NCBI GenBank assembly: GCA_022605405.1
Contig: JABYQQ010000008.1
Location: 310,001-374,000, forward strand
Direction: 5' to 3'
DNA length: 64,000 bases
Source: Earliella scabrosa
Taxonomy: Eukaryota; Basidiomycota; Agaricomycetes; Polyporales; Polyporaceae
A program made the translations under genes and the position numbers. Each line of letters starts with the position of its first letter. Positions within the stretch are counted from its first letter, which is position 1. The notes beneath the pieces were generated by a model. It made no database searches and was not told where the DNA came from. It saw nothing but the letters and a program-made list of their open reading frames with translations. Below, in pieces: positions 27,938-39,296 of the stretch.

Positions 27938-29066
27938 CACTGCGTGGAGGACCCTCTTAGGGCAGTCTGATGTAGAATGTCCGCGATGATGTAAGCCATT
28001 CTACGGGCGAGACATCTCTGGCCGGGGTACATGGGGGCCAATATAGGTCCCTATAGACGACCTACGGCAGTCTGCAGCAACGCTGCCATAGATCAATTTA
28101 GAGCCCTTTACCGCCAACTAGGCATTGGCATGGGTATACCCGCGGGTATCCGGACCGTGACCCGCACCCATACCCGCACCAAACCCGTACCCGTGGACCC
28201 GCGGGTCACAGCAGTGACAGGTATGAGCGCCTAAATACGGGTATGGGTCGGGTACGGGTTTCTGTAGCTATGTTAGTGGATTTTCTGTATATCATGGCTC
28301 AATCTTCAATGTTCTATGGAGTTCCTGTGTGCTATACTGCTCACAGAACTAGCTACGCTATTATATTTTGCTTAATCTATCCCTCAAGAGGCTGCTTAGT
28401 CGACAGTTCAACCTTGAATTGCTTGCCCTTCAGTGTAAACTGGTCGGATCGGCACGTTCAATATCCCATTCGGAAGCCCTCTTTTCACCCTTTCGAACGA
28501 GGGCTCATGCAAAACAAACAAGCCAGAATTAACGGAGATATTGCGCGTGCTCTGTCTACTGCTTATCCTGCTACCAGCACCCGAGGTACGGTCACGGGTC
28601 TTGTGACGGGTATCAGACTCGTGACCCACACCCGGACCCGCACGGGTACGGGTCCCATACCCGCGTCGGGTTACCCGGACCCATGCCAATGCCTACCACC
28701 AACGTCTCATCCGCCCATACTGAGCATGAGTATGTCCTCAAGATGTCTCAATTGTTTCCGAAATCCATTCAGAATGGCATATCTGACCCCCTGCAAGTGC
28801 CCGTTGCATGGGCAATGCGTGGATTTCTCCAAACCGTCGTCATTGACATGACTGTGCTAGACGGACTAGTACAGAGATCTATGAGGGCCTATATGAGTGC
28901 CCCCCTTAGACGACCTACAGGAGTCGTTGCTGTAGATTGATGTGGTGTCACTCTGGGAGTCTAGCGTGGGACTCGGCTAGGCCGTCTAGGACGGCTAGGC
29001 TAGACTGATATGGTGTCACTCCAGGAGTCTACGGGGGACCGATATAGAAGCCTCCTCCACGCAGTG
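27938..29066. mobile_element. 1.13-kb TIR element nested in copy A
   Basis: Perfect 14-bp terminal inverted repeats CACTGCGTGGAGGA / TCCTCCACGCAGTG flanked by TTT on both sides. Copy B at about 48385-48395 runs straight through the site (AAACTTTCGTACTGAG), giving the empty allele. No transposase frame is seen, so it is non-autonomous. The interior carries the ACCCGT palindromic arrays. Confidence 0.8.
28128..28690. repeat. two palindromic ACCCGT/ACGGGT hexamer arrays
   Basis: About 28128-28262 and 28575-28685 consist of degenerate ACCCGN units in both orientations (for example ACCCGTACCCGTGG and GGGTCGGGTACGGG), able to fold into long hairpins. Confidence 0.8.
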
Positions 29067-29257
29067 TTTGTTACTGAGCCAACCCTAGACTAAGGTTGGC
29101 TGAGCTGCGCGAGAAACTACTAGCCGCCCATAGCACTGCCACTCTGTCCAGCTTCGTTCTGCATTCTATACTTAGTATGCTATGTAATACTCACCTAGTG
29201 ATGGGGACTATAACTGGGCTTGTATGCCGTATAAATCAAAAATAAGCGCCGAAATGG

Positions 29258-29292
29258 CCTGAAACCCAGCCTGGGTTCGAACCCAGGCTGGG
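29258..29292. repeat. 28-bp perfect palindrome inside copy A
   Basis: Arms CCCAGCCTGGGTTC and GAACCCAGGCTGGG meet with no loop. Copies B and C keep the palindrome with a changed centre (TTTAAA). Confidence 0.85.
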
Positions 29293-30281
29293 ACCAGCTT
29301 CGGATTTTCGGCTGATGGTGACTGGCGGTCCATTGTCACATGACTGCTGACAATCTCGGATTGTAGCCACAGACTATGGGAATCAAATGGTATATAGCAA
29401 TAATTATTATAATCAAAACTGTATGTGCTAGAATCAAAATAAACTTGCCTATATCTGGAAGGTAGGTCATCTTTTTGACATCTGCATGGCCACTTGACAA
29501 TGCTGCCGGTGCCTAAGCTACCAATCCAGCATGCAGATGCTTGTAAGTGTAAAAGACAGCCTATTTTGCCCAATTTGGGCAAGTTTATTATAATTCTAGT
29601 GCAAACACTTCTGATGAAAACGGTGTAGTGTTATATATCATTTGGTTTATACAGTCCTTGGCTACAATATGGGAATACTCAATTAGTGACAACATAAACA
29701 GTTACAACTTGTGCAGAGACTAGTAAAGTAAGCAATACAGCCTTCAATGTGTATCTCTGCCATTTTCTAATGAATAAATGGGGTACTATATACCATTAGG
29801 ACCAGCAAAATTAACTCTCTTCAATGAAACTGTTTTAAAAGTACTCTGGTAACAACTGAGCCAAGTATTCACTATTAACTACATATTTTTATAGGTTCTG
29901 CTTCTCCATGCCCAGATGTGCACTGGACGCCCTGGGTATTTGGTCAGAAGTTATCTGTCAGAGTGGCACTGAGTATTGAGCAGATATTTGTCGGCTGGTT
30001 TCTAGCCCTTGCTCTAATATTAGTTTGCCTGATCACTGTTCGCTGTCTGGGGCACAATGCTCTGATATGGAAGCACTGGTTGGAAATCATCTGACCACCC
30101 TAAATTCTCAGATATTGAAACTGACCCAGGGCTTGCTGGAGCATGTAGTATACTGTGTCTATACAGTACATCTGTGAATATAATGACAATATATTTCAAA
30201 GTAAGTTTTTTGTTAATTATATTCTCACTCATCAATCGTGTTCTGCCAGACATGGGTCACATGGCCTACTTCTCGACAAGT

Positions 30282-30686
30282 TTTCTGACTCTTACCCTTA
30301 CCCTTCAGTGAAACCCTTCATCACCCTTGTGGGTTTCCATGTAAAATAAGGTCATTAAGCCTTGGCAATGTCTGAATAAGTGCTCTTTAGTGTGTATAAA
30401 GCTTTCTGGACCCACATTGATACTATGATTCAACACTTACTGTGATTAGCTAACTACACAGTCTGACTTATGAGAGTGTCATGGTCACGGTATAGAGTCC
30501 ATATACACACAGTGATCAAACCCTTCAACCCTTGGCAAGGGTCAAGGGTTTGACAAGGGTCTTGTAAAGTCAACTCTTACTCTTGCCCTTGGTCCATACC
30601 CTTACAAATCCTTGCTGTTTCCTAGGTCAAGCGTGGGACAAGCTTGAGGTGGAGTCTGTCGATATTGAAGCCCGTGGGACAAAGGG
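30282..30686. other. spacer with ACCCTT palindromic arrays
   Basis: Between element A and the Copia LTR. ACCCTT units recur at about 30288-30335 and 30515-30610; the latter includes a near-perfect hairpin (CAAACCCTTCAACCCTTG ... CAAGGGTCAAGGGTTTG). No gene seen. Confidence 0.6.
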
Positions 30687-31064
30687 TGTTGAGCAGGCTA
30701 TGCCACACAGGCGCCCTGCACAGCCTTTAGAGGCAGTGATAGATGGCATAGCCACTTATCACATTACCCGGTTACCGGAGCTGCATCGCAGCCTCCTGAT
30801 TAATGTAACCACATGCACAGTCATCCTGTGCACTGGACCGCATGGTACTGTACTGCCTTAGTATTAGATAATCCTGCCAGTCCAACTGTATATATAGTGG
30901 GCCTACTGCCCCTGTAATGACAAGCACACAAGTACTTCGAGTCTACTTTGTACCCTCATCGCTATCCAGCCTCTACAACCAACACCCCATCTAGGTGAGT
31001 ATGCGAGAGCCTTCCCAGTAGTTGCTACCTGCCATGCCGGGTGTTCGCCCCACCGGGTTCAACA
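30687..31064 (+). repeat. candidate 5' LTR of the Copia gag element
   Basis: Starts TGTTGAGCAGG and ends TTCAACA, the TG...CA form, 302 bp before the gag start. The next bases GGTTATAAGCTCTGG resemble the half-tRNA primer-binding site of Copia elements. No second LTR is available for comparison, so the ends are inferred. Confidence 0.45.
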
Positions 31065-31365
31065 GGTTATAAGCTCTGGTCGATGCCGCAGAAACTGCGC
31101 CACTCATTGCGTGCTGCGATCTGCAAGCTCTCAGCTCACCTGGACACCTATCACTGTTGCAGTTGCATGCAATCTGTGCCTTGATGCGGTGCGATTATTC
31201 TCTGCCCATCGTGCGCAGCAAGTGGACAGTTGTGGCGCGTTTCATCGCTGCCTACTGCTCCACAGAAGGGGAACCTATGCCGACATTATCGATTTCTGAT
31301 CTCTAGTCACTATCGACGATTGACTGACTGTCTCTCCGTCTAGCCCAACCTCCTCACAAATCAAA

Positions 31366-32280
31366 ATGTCGAGCGCCCTCTACTCTGCTGTTCCCAACGC
31401 CCTCACTGGCCCTAACTACCTTGAGTGGGCACAGTCCATGCAGTCCTACTTGATGGCTCAAGGACAGTGGAATGTCATCGTCGAGTCTCGCCCGGCCGCT
31501 ACAGCCACCGATGAGCTGAAGGCGTTCAGTGCGAATAACATTCATGCCCAAGGCAACATTCACCTTCGCCTCGCTCCCAGTGTCATCTCTACGGTGTCTG
31601 CCAAGACATCTGCCACCGACATCTGGACGCTACTCAAGGACACCTACGGAAAGCCTGGCGTGCTGGTCGTCTATCAAGACTTCCGTGCTGCCTTCTCGCT
31701 CACCATCCCTGGTGATGCGAACCCCATCCCCACTCTCGACAAGCTCGATGCACACTTCCAGCACCTTGAGATGAACAAGTTCACCGTTCCGGAGCATGTC
31801 AAAGGGATGATCCTCATGGCAAAACTCCCTGTCTTGATGGACTCCATGATTCAGGTGTACCTCTCCGGTCTTAAGCCTACCCAAGGCAAGACTGCAATCG
31901 AGACAATCACCATTGCGGATGTCCGACAGGCCACAATTCTGCAGTGGGAGCAATGTCAAGGCCGTCATCGTGGTCAGCGTGCGAACACAAACAAGCTCAG
32001 TGCAGTTAGGCGCAAGGATCCCGACCCTACCTTCCACCAGCAGCAGCAGCGCCCCCAGAAGCTGCAGCAGCAGCAGCAGCACCCTCAGGGACAGCAGCAG
32101 CAGCAAGGCCGCCCACATGGAGGTTGTTCCCACCATGGTTGCAGCCAGCACCCAGGTGCACATCAACATGCTCAGTTCGCATACGTCGCTGACGCTGCAC
32201 CACCTGCTGCCGTCACCAAGGGACCGGTGTTGTGCACCAGCACCGGCCATGCCCCGATTTTGTCGACCCGCGCTCTGTGA
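31366..32280 (+). pseudogene. Copia (Ty1-type) gag, 3' truncated
   Basis: A 304-codon frame with the retrotransposon gag/UBN2-type capsid fold: LT GPNYLEWAQSMQSYLMAQGQ near the start, SATDIWTLLKDTYGKPG and FPEHVKGMIL-like helices, then a Gln/His-rich tail (QQQQRPQKLQQQQQHPQG) encoded by CAG runs. The zinc knuckle and protease that should follow are missing; similarity stops near 32270, where a different GC-rich sequence begins. Capsid coding itself is undamaged. Unlike the copy at 56-58 kb it lies on the plus strand, so the two are probably separate insertions. Confidence 0.8.
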
Positions 32281-33241
32281 CGCGCCTTCGCGCGAGCCCT
32301 TTGCGCAACCTTCCCGCGGACGGCAGCCGCGCCCCACCAGCCTTCTGACTGTGCGTGACCCTACCACACGAAAACACTCGCGACTTCGAGACCCCTTCAT
32401 TTCCCCAACGGTCCGGTTGGAGCCCCGCAACGCGAGGGACGAGGTGGTCTCGGACGCACGTTCTGAGAGCCAAGGATGCGGAAGAACATCGTGTGCAAGG
32501 GTCGCAAGCGTGGCATTCGACCGAGTCATGCGAAGCTGACCACTCACGAGCCTGCGAGCTATTGTGACCGATGGACGAGACCTAGGAGCGCGAGGACGCG
32601 ATTGTGCGGGAGGACGTGCCGAGGATTGAGGACACAGCCACCGTTTGGTAGCCTCGAGGCTGATTTGTCGAGAGGCGAGATCGCGAACGAAGGCCGCGTT
32701 TGAGGGTGACGGAACGGAGATGTGGCGAAGGCACGCGCAGATGGAAGAGGATCAGGCGGACGGTGCGGGCGGTGGAAGAGTTGATACGAGAAGTTTTCCG
32801 GTTGTCGCATTCCGGAGTTGCGAACGGTCGCAGGATCGTGTAGTTAGAGTAGTGCGAGGGCAGGAGCCCTAGTTCATCGAATCCCCCATCCATCGAGACT
32901 CTGCAAATACGTGTGCGTTTGCGTCTGCGTTTGCGTCTGCAACAGCGACTTGCGTCTGCACCTGCGATTTGCGTTCTTTCCGTCTCGAGACACCGTCCTG
33001 CAGGTTCCCTCCACAGAGCTTGAGTTAGCCACACCTCTTCGAGCTCTCTTTCATAGTCTTCCCCCGCGGTCTCTGCGATCCTTTGCAAGAGCCTTTCGAG
33101 AGTCGACTCCGCGTCCGCGTTCTGCAAACCTGGGAACCAGATCCCCTACCTCGCACCACCTTCTCGAGTTCTTGGTTTCTTAGTGTGGTTTAGTTGTTTC
33201 TTTCCGCACACAGAGCCGGAGCACACCCATCACCAGACAGC
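32281..33241 (+). other. likely LTR/leader of the Gypsy element, no gene
   Basis: GC-rich sequence between the broken Copia gag and the Gypsy gag start. It contains GCGTTTGCGTCTGC-type short repeats at 32900-32975. The position suggests the Gypsy 5' LTR plus leader, but without a second LTR its ends cannot be set. Open frames on both strands (for example 32582-33127 minus) match nothing known. Confidence 0.4.
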
Positions 33242-33541
33242 ATGTCCAACCCACATGCTCTCCTGCGCAAGCCGGTGCACGTGAACACAGGGGGAAACCA
33301 GTACCCTCAGCTCACACATGCCATGTCCCTCGCCAAGGACCTAGGTGTCCCACTGACGTTCGAGCGCGTCAGGACCCTGGAAGGCATCTTCCAGCAGAAG
33401 CCTGCAACTCGGTCAACGAATTCTTTGTTCAGTTCCTCTGAGAGCCCGAGCAGATCCCCGTCCCCATTCGAGGACAACGAAATCTATCACAGGAGCGTCA
33501 GTGAGGCAATCTCAAGCCGGAGCCTGTCTCTGAGATTGGTC
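33242..33541 (+). pseudogene. Gypsy (Ty3-type) gag, N-terminal part
   Basis: The ATG at 33242 opens a Ser/Arg-rich gag leader (MSNPHALLRKPVHVNTGG ... SESPSRSPSPFEDNE) of 100 codons. It ends at the TGGTC repeat (33537-33541), where AT-rich Helitron sequence takes over. The continuation of the same frame is at 52271 (reads ...LRLV | KLLTPEPYHGKDP...). GC content matches the downstream gag half and not the insert. Confidence 0.75.
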
Positions 33542-35357
33542 TAGATGTCCATCCCACTATTTCACCCTCAGCACCATTTGTCACACCACACTCTATAGCC
33601 TCATTGACTTTGATCATTACAGGCATGCCTATACATAAATCAAGCCTGCCGGGGTGGTGTTCTGTCAGATGATGAGATAATTTCCAGAGTGTCTCCTGTA
33701 GTTCTGGATTGACAATATTAGTTGCCCTTCTGAGATTAACTCTTTTACTTCTTTGCCTTTTTGTTAGATTGCTATCATCTGACTCTGTACCCAAATTATC
33801 AATAGAATAAAATGAAACCAACTTCTGGTTACTTTCCTCAGCAAATCTCTGACAACCAAGTTCATTAATCTTATCTCTGTAGGTGTTCCAAGAAGTGATT
33901 ACAGAGACATTTCTAAATCTAGCCTCTTTCAACTTAGGCTTGCCTTCACCCCTCCCAGCCACTCTAGACTGGATCAGTTGTATATCATCTGCAGTACATG
34001 CTTTATATCTCAAGTTCTCCAAGGCAGTCCGCAACTTTGCATCCTCAGGTGTTTGTGACTTCTGTCTCATATTTTCCTTAAGAATAACAACTGTAGTAAA
34101 TTGGTGCCAGAGCGCTTTTCCAATTGATGCCTTTTGCTCTAGATGACTATGAGTTCTGTGAATCACTCTTCGAATCTCATGAGAATAGAAAGGCTTGCCA
34201 CTAACTGGAGGTGGCAGTTGAGCAAAGTCCCCAGCAAATATCATATTGATACCACCAAAGGGAGCACCATCATTCTTTAGAGCTGCACACATTTTGGCAC
34301 ATATGTTGTACATGCTGCCACAGTCAAGCATGCTAACTTCTTCCATAAATATGTATTCCACATTCTGCAATCTTGATCTGACTTGTAGTAGTGATGTAAC
34401 AGATTCTGTAGTATCTTTCTGTCTGAATCCAAGCATTGAATGATATGTTGAGTCTCCTATAAGGGCAGCAGCAGAACCTGTAGGTGCTAGACACATAAAT
34501 CTATAACTTTCCTTTCTCTCTGCAAAGAAATATGTCAATGCCTCGATTACTTGGGATTTTCCTGTTCCTGCCATTCCACCCAAATACATTTTAAGATGTT
34601 CACCACTGGGCTGCACAGCATGATTAGCCACAACTCTAAATGCTCTCTCTTGCTCTTCATTGAGGCTATATTCTACCACAGTGTTGTCTATCAGTTGCTG
34701 GGCTTCTGAATCTGTAGCTTGGAAATCTTTATGTAGAAAGTAGTTTTTGTCTATTAATTTCACAGCATCAATTTCATTATTTGATTGTGATGGTATTTGA
34801 CTTTTCTTTTGCTTGATCTCAGCATCTCTTGTCTGTAGTATCTCTTGTCGTCTGCACTCTATAATATTCCGCCAATCTGAAGCAGTATGTTCTTGATTTA
34901 CATTCAACCTAGACACTGTCTGTCTTGGTCTCTCTTTATTATGATTATGTAGCTTATCAAGCCAGCCAGAGGATCTCATAATATTTTCAGCCTGAGTCAT
35001 TCTTGCCTGTTTTAGCAATTCTCCTCCACTCACATTGCTCCAACTAGCATCATTGACAATTTCATATTCTCTATCCTCTTGATAGGACTCACCATCAAAG
35101 ATATATGCTTGTGTATCCATTTCATCCATTTCTTCTGAGCTCATATTGAATAGAGTTCTTCCACCTTTCTCTGCCTGTCTTCTTTGACTAGAGAAATCAT
35201 CTCTGGCATCATTACACTCATATCTAATGTGGAAAAACTTCATGATCTCTTTCTGTCTTTCAGTAAATGCAAAGTCTGCAAAAGTATCATCCCATGTGAT
35301 ATTCTCATTTAGCCTTAAGTCTTTACCTGTCCTCCATGGCTTGAATAATGTTAGCAT
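33542..35357 (-). pseudogene. Helitron PIF1-type helicase domain, C-terminus missing
   Basis: 605 codons of the helicase half of a Helitron RepHel protein. Walker A GGMAGTGKSQVIEALTYFF, Walker B EEVSMLDCGSM, motif III-like FAGDFAQLPPPVSGKPFY, ENMRQ, and TNGAEGEIVGWTS near the end mark superfamily 1 PIF1 helicases. The family continues well past GAEGxxVGW, but here the frame leaves Helitron sequence at 33542 and the remaining codons are Gypsy DNA. A frameshift near 35357 separates it from the Rep part (GSREE|stop versus MLTLFKPWR). Confidence 0.9.
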
Positions 35358-37835
35358 TATTCTTCTCTACTGCCAGCATCCTTCCTGGGTAATGATCCTC
35401 CAATAAAGTTGGGCACAAATCCTTCAGTTTCATCTAAGAGGCATACTTCATGTGTATGTGCCTGGGGATGTTTGATGTGAAATGAGCAGTAGGCTGACTT
35501 CTTCTGTTTTGAGTGTGACTGTTGAGATTCTTGTTCAAGCCTCTTATTTGATGCTGTAGTCAAGAGTAGTTCATCTTCAGATTCACTGTCTTTGCTATGC
35601 ACAGCACCACCACACAGAGTCAAAGTTTCGTATTCACCCTCACTCATCTCTGCCACTTGAACTTCATCACAATCACTGTCCAATTTATGATAGTCCATGG
35701 TTGGTATCTGTTCATCAACATGATAAGTATCTTCAAATTCACTGTCATCATTTCCAGCAGGCTGCTGAGGTTTTGTGACTTTTCTTCTGCTTTTTGGTAT
35801 TAGTCTTTTATGGTTCAATCTAAGCCAGTCATAGACACAAGTATTCTCATACTCTACTGGTCTCCAGATATAGTCCAGTACTGGTGACACAGGTACTACT
35901 CTTTTTTGCCCTGTATGATTTTGATCCTCTAATGCAACTACAACAGTAGATTTGCCCTTCTCAGCAATATTTTCAGAATCAGTCCATGCTTGCATAACTT
36001 CATATACATAGCCTCTCCAGTAGCATGCACTAAATTTATGACTGGTATAATGGTCAGGATGTTTCAGTAGATACATTGAGGCCATAGGTCCTCCAATTTC
36101 AGATGCAGCAGTAAGGGCATTAACAATTGTTGTGATTAGACTACGAGCTTTATCTTTCTTTGTTTTGACACTACCAATTAATTCTGTATTGCGCTCAAAT
36201 ACTTGCTGAACCGCCTGGAACATCACATGAGTTTTCAGTGGTGTCTTTGTAATATAATCTGCAATATATGCAATGACGGACTTTATTGCAGTGCCTGATA
36301 AAAGACTTGTTACATCATGGTTATAGCAAAGCAAATATGACACTGCTGGAGTAAATGTGTTCAACCATGCCTCTCCCTTTTTCATAATCAGAGCTCCTGA
36401 CTCTGGGTCCACTTGGGTGGATGGATATGTGCCACAAGAAAATCTAGCCTTGCAAGTTTTGGTTACTGGATCTGTGCATCCCCTGTTATCAGCCTCTTCC
36501 ATGCCACTACTTTTGACTCCTTTGGGTACAGCAGAGCTTTTACTTCTAGTGGTACAATGGTGAACATTAGACAAGTACAGAATTTCATCCACCTCATGTG
36601 TATAATTCTGCCACCATGATTTATATTTTTCACATGCACCACACTGAGGCAGTTCATCATGGTCACACTTGGGTGGAGGAATCTGAGGTAGGGTTTCTGT
36701 AGGATGCACATGCAATGGATTTCTCACTTTTTGCTCATCAAGTCTAGATGCCACATCTTGCATGTTTCCATTCATAAATTCACCCATGTGCACACTCTCA
36801 AGATACTCTACCATGGCTTTCTGAAAGTCTGAATGAGGATCCATAATTCTATCTCTAATTTCCTGAGGAGTCATGGAGTTTTGAATCCATAGCAACATAT
36901 GGAGATGGAGAGTAAGTCTGCCTTGTTGCTCTACAGTCCCATAGTATCCTGATGTTTTATCATATATTCCAGATTCATCCTTGCCTACACCAAGCACATG
37001 CTTAATAAATAGATCCACCATGAGCTTGAAAAATTGTGCTCCAGCAACTGGATTGTTAGCTATCAGTTGTAGTCTTTCATGTTGATCTCTAAACTTTGGA
37101 ATAAATGTTTTATTAGTGTCTGCAAAATAAAGTGCAATAGGATGCTTTACATCTGCTGGAGCAAATGTAATAAACCATGAAGGAGCCCCCAGATAGGACA
37201 CTTATGACCATATTTCATTGCGCATATATTTTTTACTGGTGATAGAACCTTGAACTTTATAGTTTACATGGTCCAGATTATTCAGCAATTGGAAGGCCTG
37301 TTTTTCCTCCTCTGTTTCAGGTTTGACTGGACCTAATTTCAATTTCTCAACAATACTACTGAGTATGTCTGGCTTGAGATTTAATATTCTATCTGCAATG
37401 TCATTGAATCTATTTTTGTCTGCAAGTAAATAACCCCCTGTAGTGGACTTCTTGATCTGCTCATGATTCAATGCAACTAGAGGAAACAATGGCTCTAGTT
37501 GAAATCTCTTATCATGATACATCAGTAACTGTTGTTTTCTTTTCTCCTCAGAGACTGGTCTTACTCCATAGATATTTTTCAGTCCACCTAGACCATAAGG
37601 GAATAACCAGGGGAACATCTGAGGGTATAACTGGGGATTGTCATACAAACTTTCAGGATTTTCAGCCTGTCCTATACCTGAGGCTTTGCCTCCTGACTTG
37701 AAATGATCAACTGCTCTGGCAGTGATTTCATGTGGTCTTAGTTTACTCAAATTGTCTAGATTGGCACCAGTAAGTCCATGAACAATAAAGGGACAGTCTC
37801 CAGTATCAGTTCCCTCATTATCTTCAGTATTGTTA
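35357..37835 (-). pseudogene. Helitron Rep (HUH endonuclease) domain and linker
   Basis: The helitron-like N domain: YPQMFPWLFPYGLGGLKNIYGV, GGYLLADKNRFNDI, LGAPSWFITFAPADVKHP, the HUH metal site in GRLTLHLHMLLW (His-Leu-His) and the paired catalytic tyrosines in AYIADYITK, so the rolling-circle nuclease residues are retained. One in-frame TAA (37202-37204, NEIWS|stop|VSYLGAP) and the frameshift at the 3' end show decay. A linker follows the Rep core. At 37836 the frame is broken by insertion of element F; upstream codons resume at 38827. Confidence 0.9.
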
Positions 37836-38826
37836 ACTTGGTTTGAAGTGGGCCATGTCTGGCATAAACGATTGATGAGTGTTTTGTTTGAATTGCTACA
37901 TATATATTGTACTTGCTGTTTTCATACAGTAGAAGATACAATAGAAGATAAATGCCTTAAATTTTGGCAATTCAGGCAAGCTGAGTTTTCTATTCAACAT
38001 AATTCTTACACAAAGTATCATATCATTGCTTCAGTTAGTATATAAAAGTCGAAGTAGAAACCATTTGATATATGTCAATTGATGAACTCACAGTTAAGAA
38101 TGCTATAGCTTGCAAATATGTTACTTCAAAGCCTGTAAATGAACTACTACTATTGAGTGTACAGTTTACTTCTAGATATTCAGTGTTCAAGACCATGTGC
38201 TTAGTAGTAGTATATACTGCTGCCTGCATGATGTGTGTCATGATAGAAACACAACATCATAGTATTGTTAGAGTAGCATAGTATGAGTAATTGTTATATC
38301 CAATCAATACTTCAACATGTTTGGCAGCAGCAGCATTAAACACTAAGATACAGTGGTATGGTGAAGCAGGTGGAAGAATGTAAAGTTGAACCAGATAACT
38401 TCATTATGAAGATACATTATGACTGTCTACAGTAGTGTAACACATGTGGTGATTCATTTATCAGTATCTGTATTACATGAGTAATTGATCCAACTAGTGC
38501 TTTAAAATGCAAACAGAATGATATATAACACATAATGATAGCACTACACAGTAAGAAGTTATTGAAGTAGTACAGTAACAGTGACAATGTCACAGTGTGA
38601 TGTCACGCGTCAAAAAAGCGCCCAAAAGCGCCCAAAACAGCGTCTAAGTGGTGGCTGTGCTATGGACGCTTATTTGGCGTTTAACGTTACTTATTTAGTA
38701 AGTACTGCTACTTACTGCTGTAAGCTGAGTTTCAATGTTTTTCTCATGGGGCAAGATCATGGTGACATCTCACTGGCTGGTGTCTGGCTGCATAAAGAAC
38801 AATTTCTTCATACCTCATCAATCGTA
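37836..38826 (-). mobile_element. non-autonomous Helentron-like element F inserted in the Helitron gene
   Basis: On the minus strand it begins T-ACGATTGATGAG (38825-38814) and ends CTCATCAATCGT, then a tail with hairpin ACTT-CAAACC-AAGT (37849-37836). It sits at a TT dinucleotide; removing it restores the Helitron frame (reads ...STAV|NNTEDNEGTD...). 991 bp, no coding capacity. A related copy (D) is at 41.4-44.7 kb. Confidence 0.8.
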
Positions 38827-39296
38827 ACTGCTGTAGACTCTGGATCTGAATTAGAGGCCATGCTCTGGGAGTAATTAACAATCACAGGTGGCTCATCTTC
38901 TGGATACTGAGCAAGATTCTCATATGATATATCAATATCAGCATAATCTGAGTGATTTAGCTTGAGCCATTCTAATGCTTTAGCAACTTTGTTGCGACGT
39001 ACAAGCATTGGTGTTCTGGTAAATTTTTTAGTTGTGGGGGCATTAGGACCAATATACAAAAATGCCAGAACATCATCAAGCTCTTCTCTGGCAGGGGGCA
39101 AAGGTTTATAAATTTTGGGCATAGGAAGTGAATGACTTACTACATTAGCTTTCATTTTTGACATGCCAGACATATGAACTTTGACAATACACATATTATG
39201 CTTTACTCGTGAAATGATCATTTTCTCTGTCCAGCTAAGACCCTGTAGTGCTGGAGGTACTTCACCAATCCATAGTCCATTCACTGTGTTTTCCTC
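38827..39296 (-). pseudogene. Helitron N-terminal DUF6570-type segment
   Basis: Reads NGLWIGEVPPALQGLSWTEK, ISRVKHNMCIVKVHMSGM, FTRTPMLVRRNKVAKALEWLKLNHSDY, the region that precedes Rep in fungal Helitron proteins. Interrupted on the 5' side by a GC-rich insertion (39297-40429) and on the 3' side by element F. Confidence 0.8.

Larger units (their letters stand above)
27780..30281 (+). mobile_element. non-autonomous Helentron-like element, copy A
   Basis: Begins T-ACGATTGATGAG (27781-27792) and ends with the inverted copy CTCATCAATCGT (30228-30239) followed by a 42-nt tail closing in a hairpin ACTT-CTCGAC-AAGT (30268-30281). Homologous over its whole length to copy B (48235-50150) and in inverted orientation to copy C (44712-45655). 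It is interrupted by a 1.13-kb TIR element. Without that insert it is about 1.37 kb and has no convincing coding frame. Confidence 0.75.

Noticed and set aside
28128..28690. CRISPR-like or telomeric array
   Set aside because: Units are degenerate, in both orientations and without spacers; fungal nuclear DNA has no CRISPR, and the repeat is not uniform TTAGGG.
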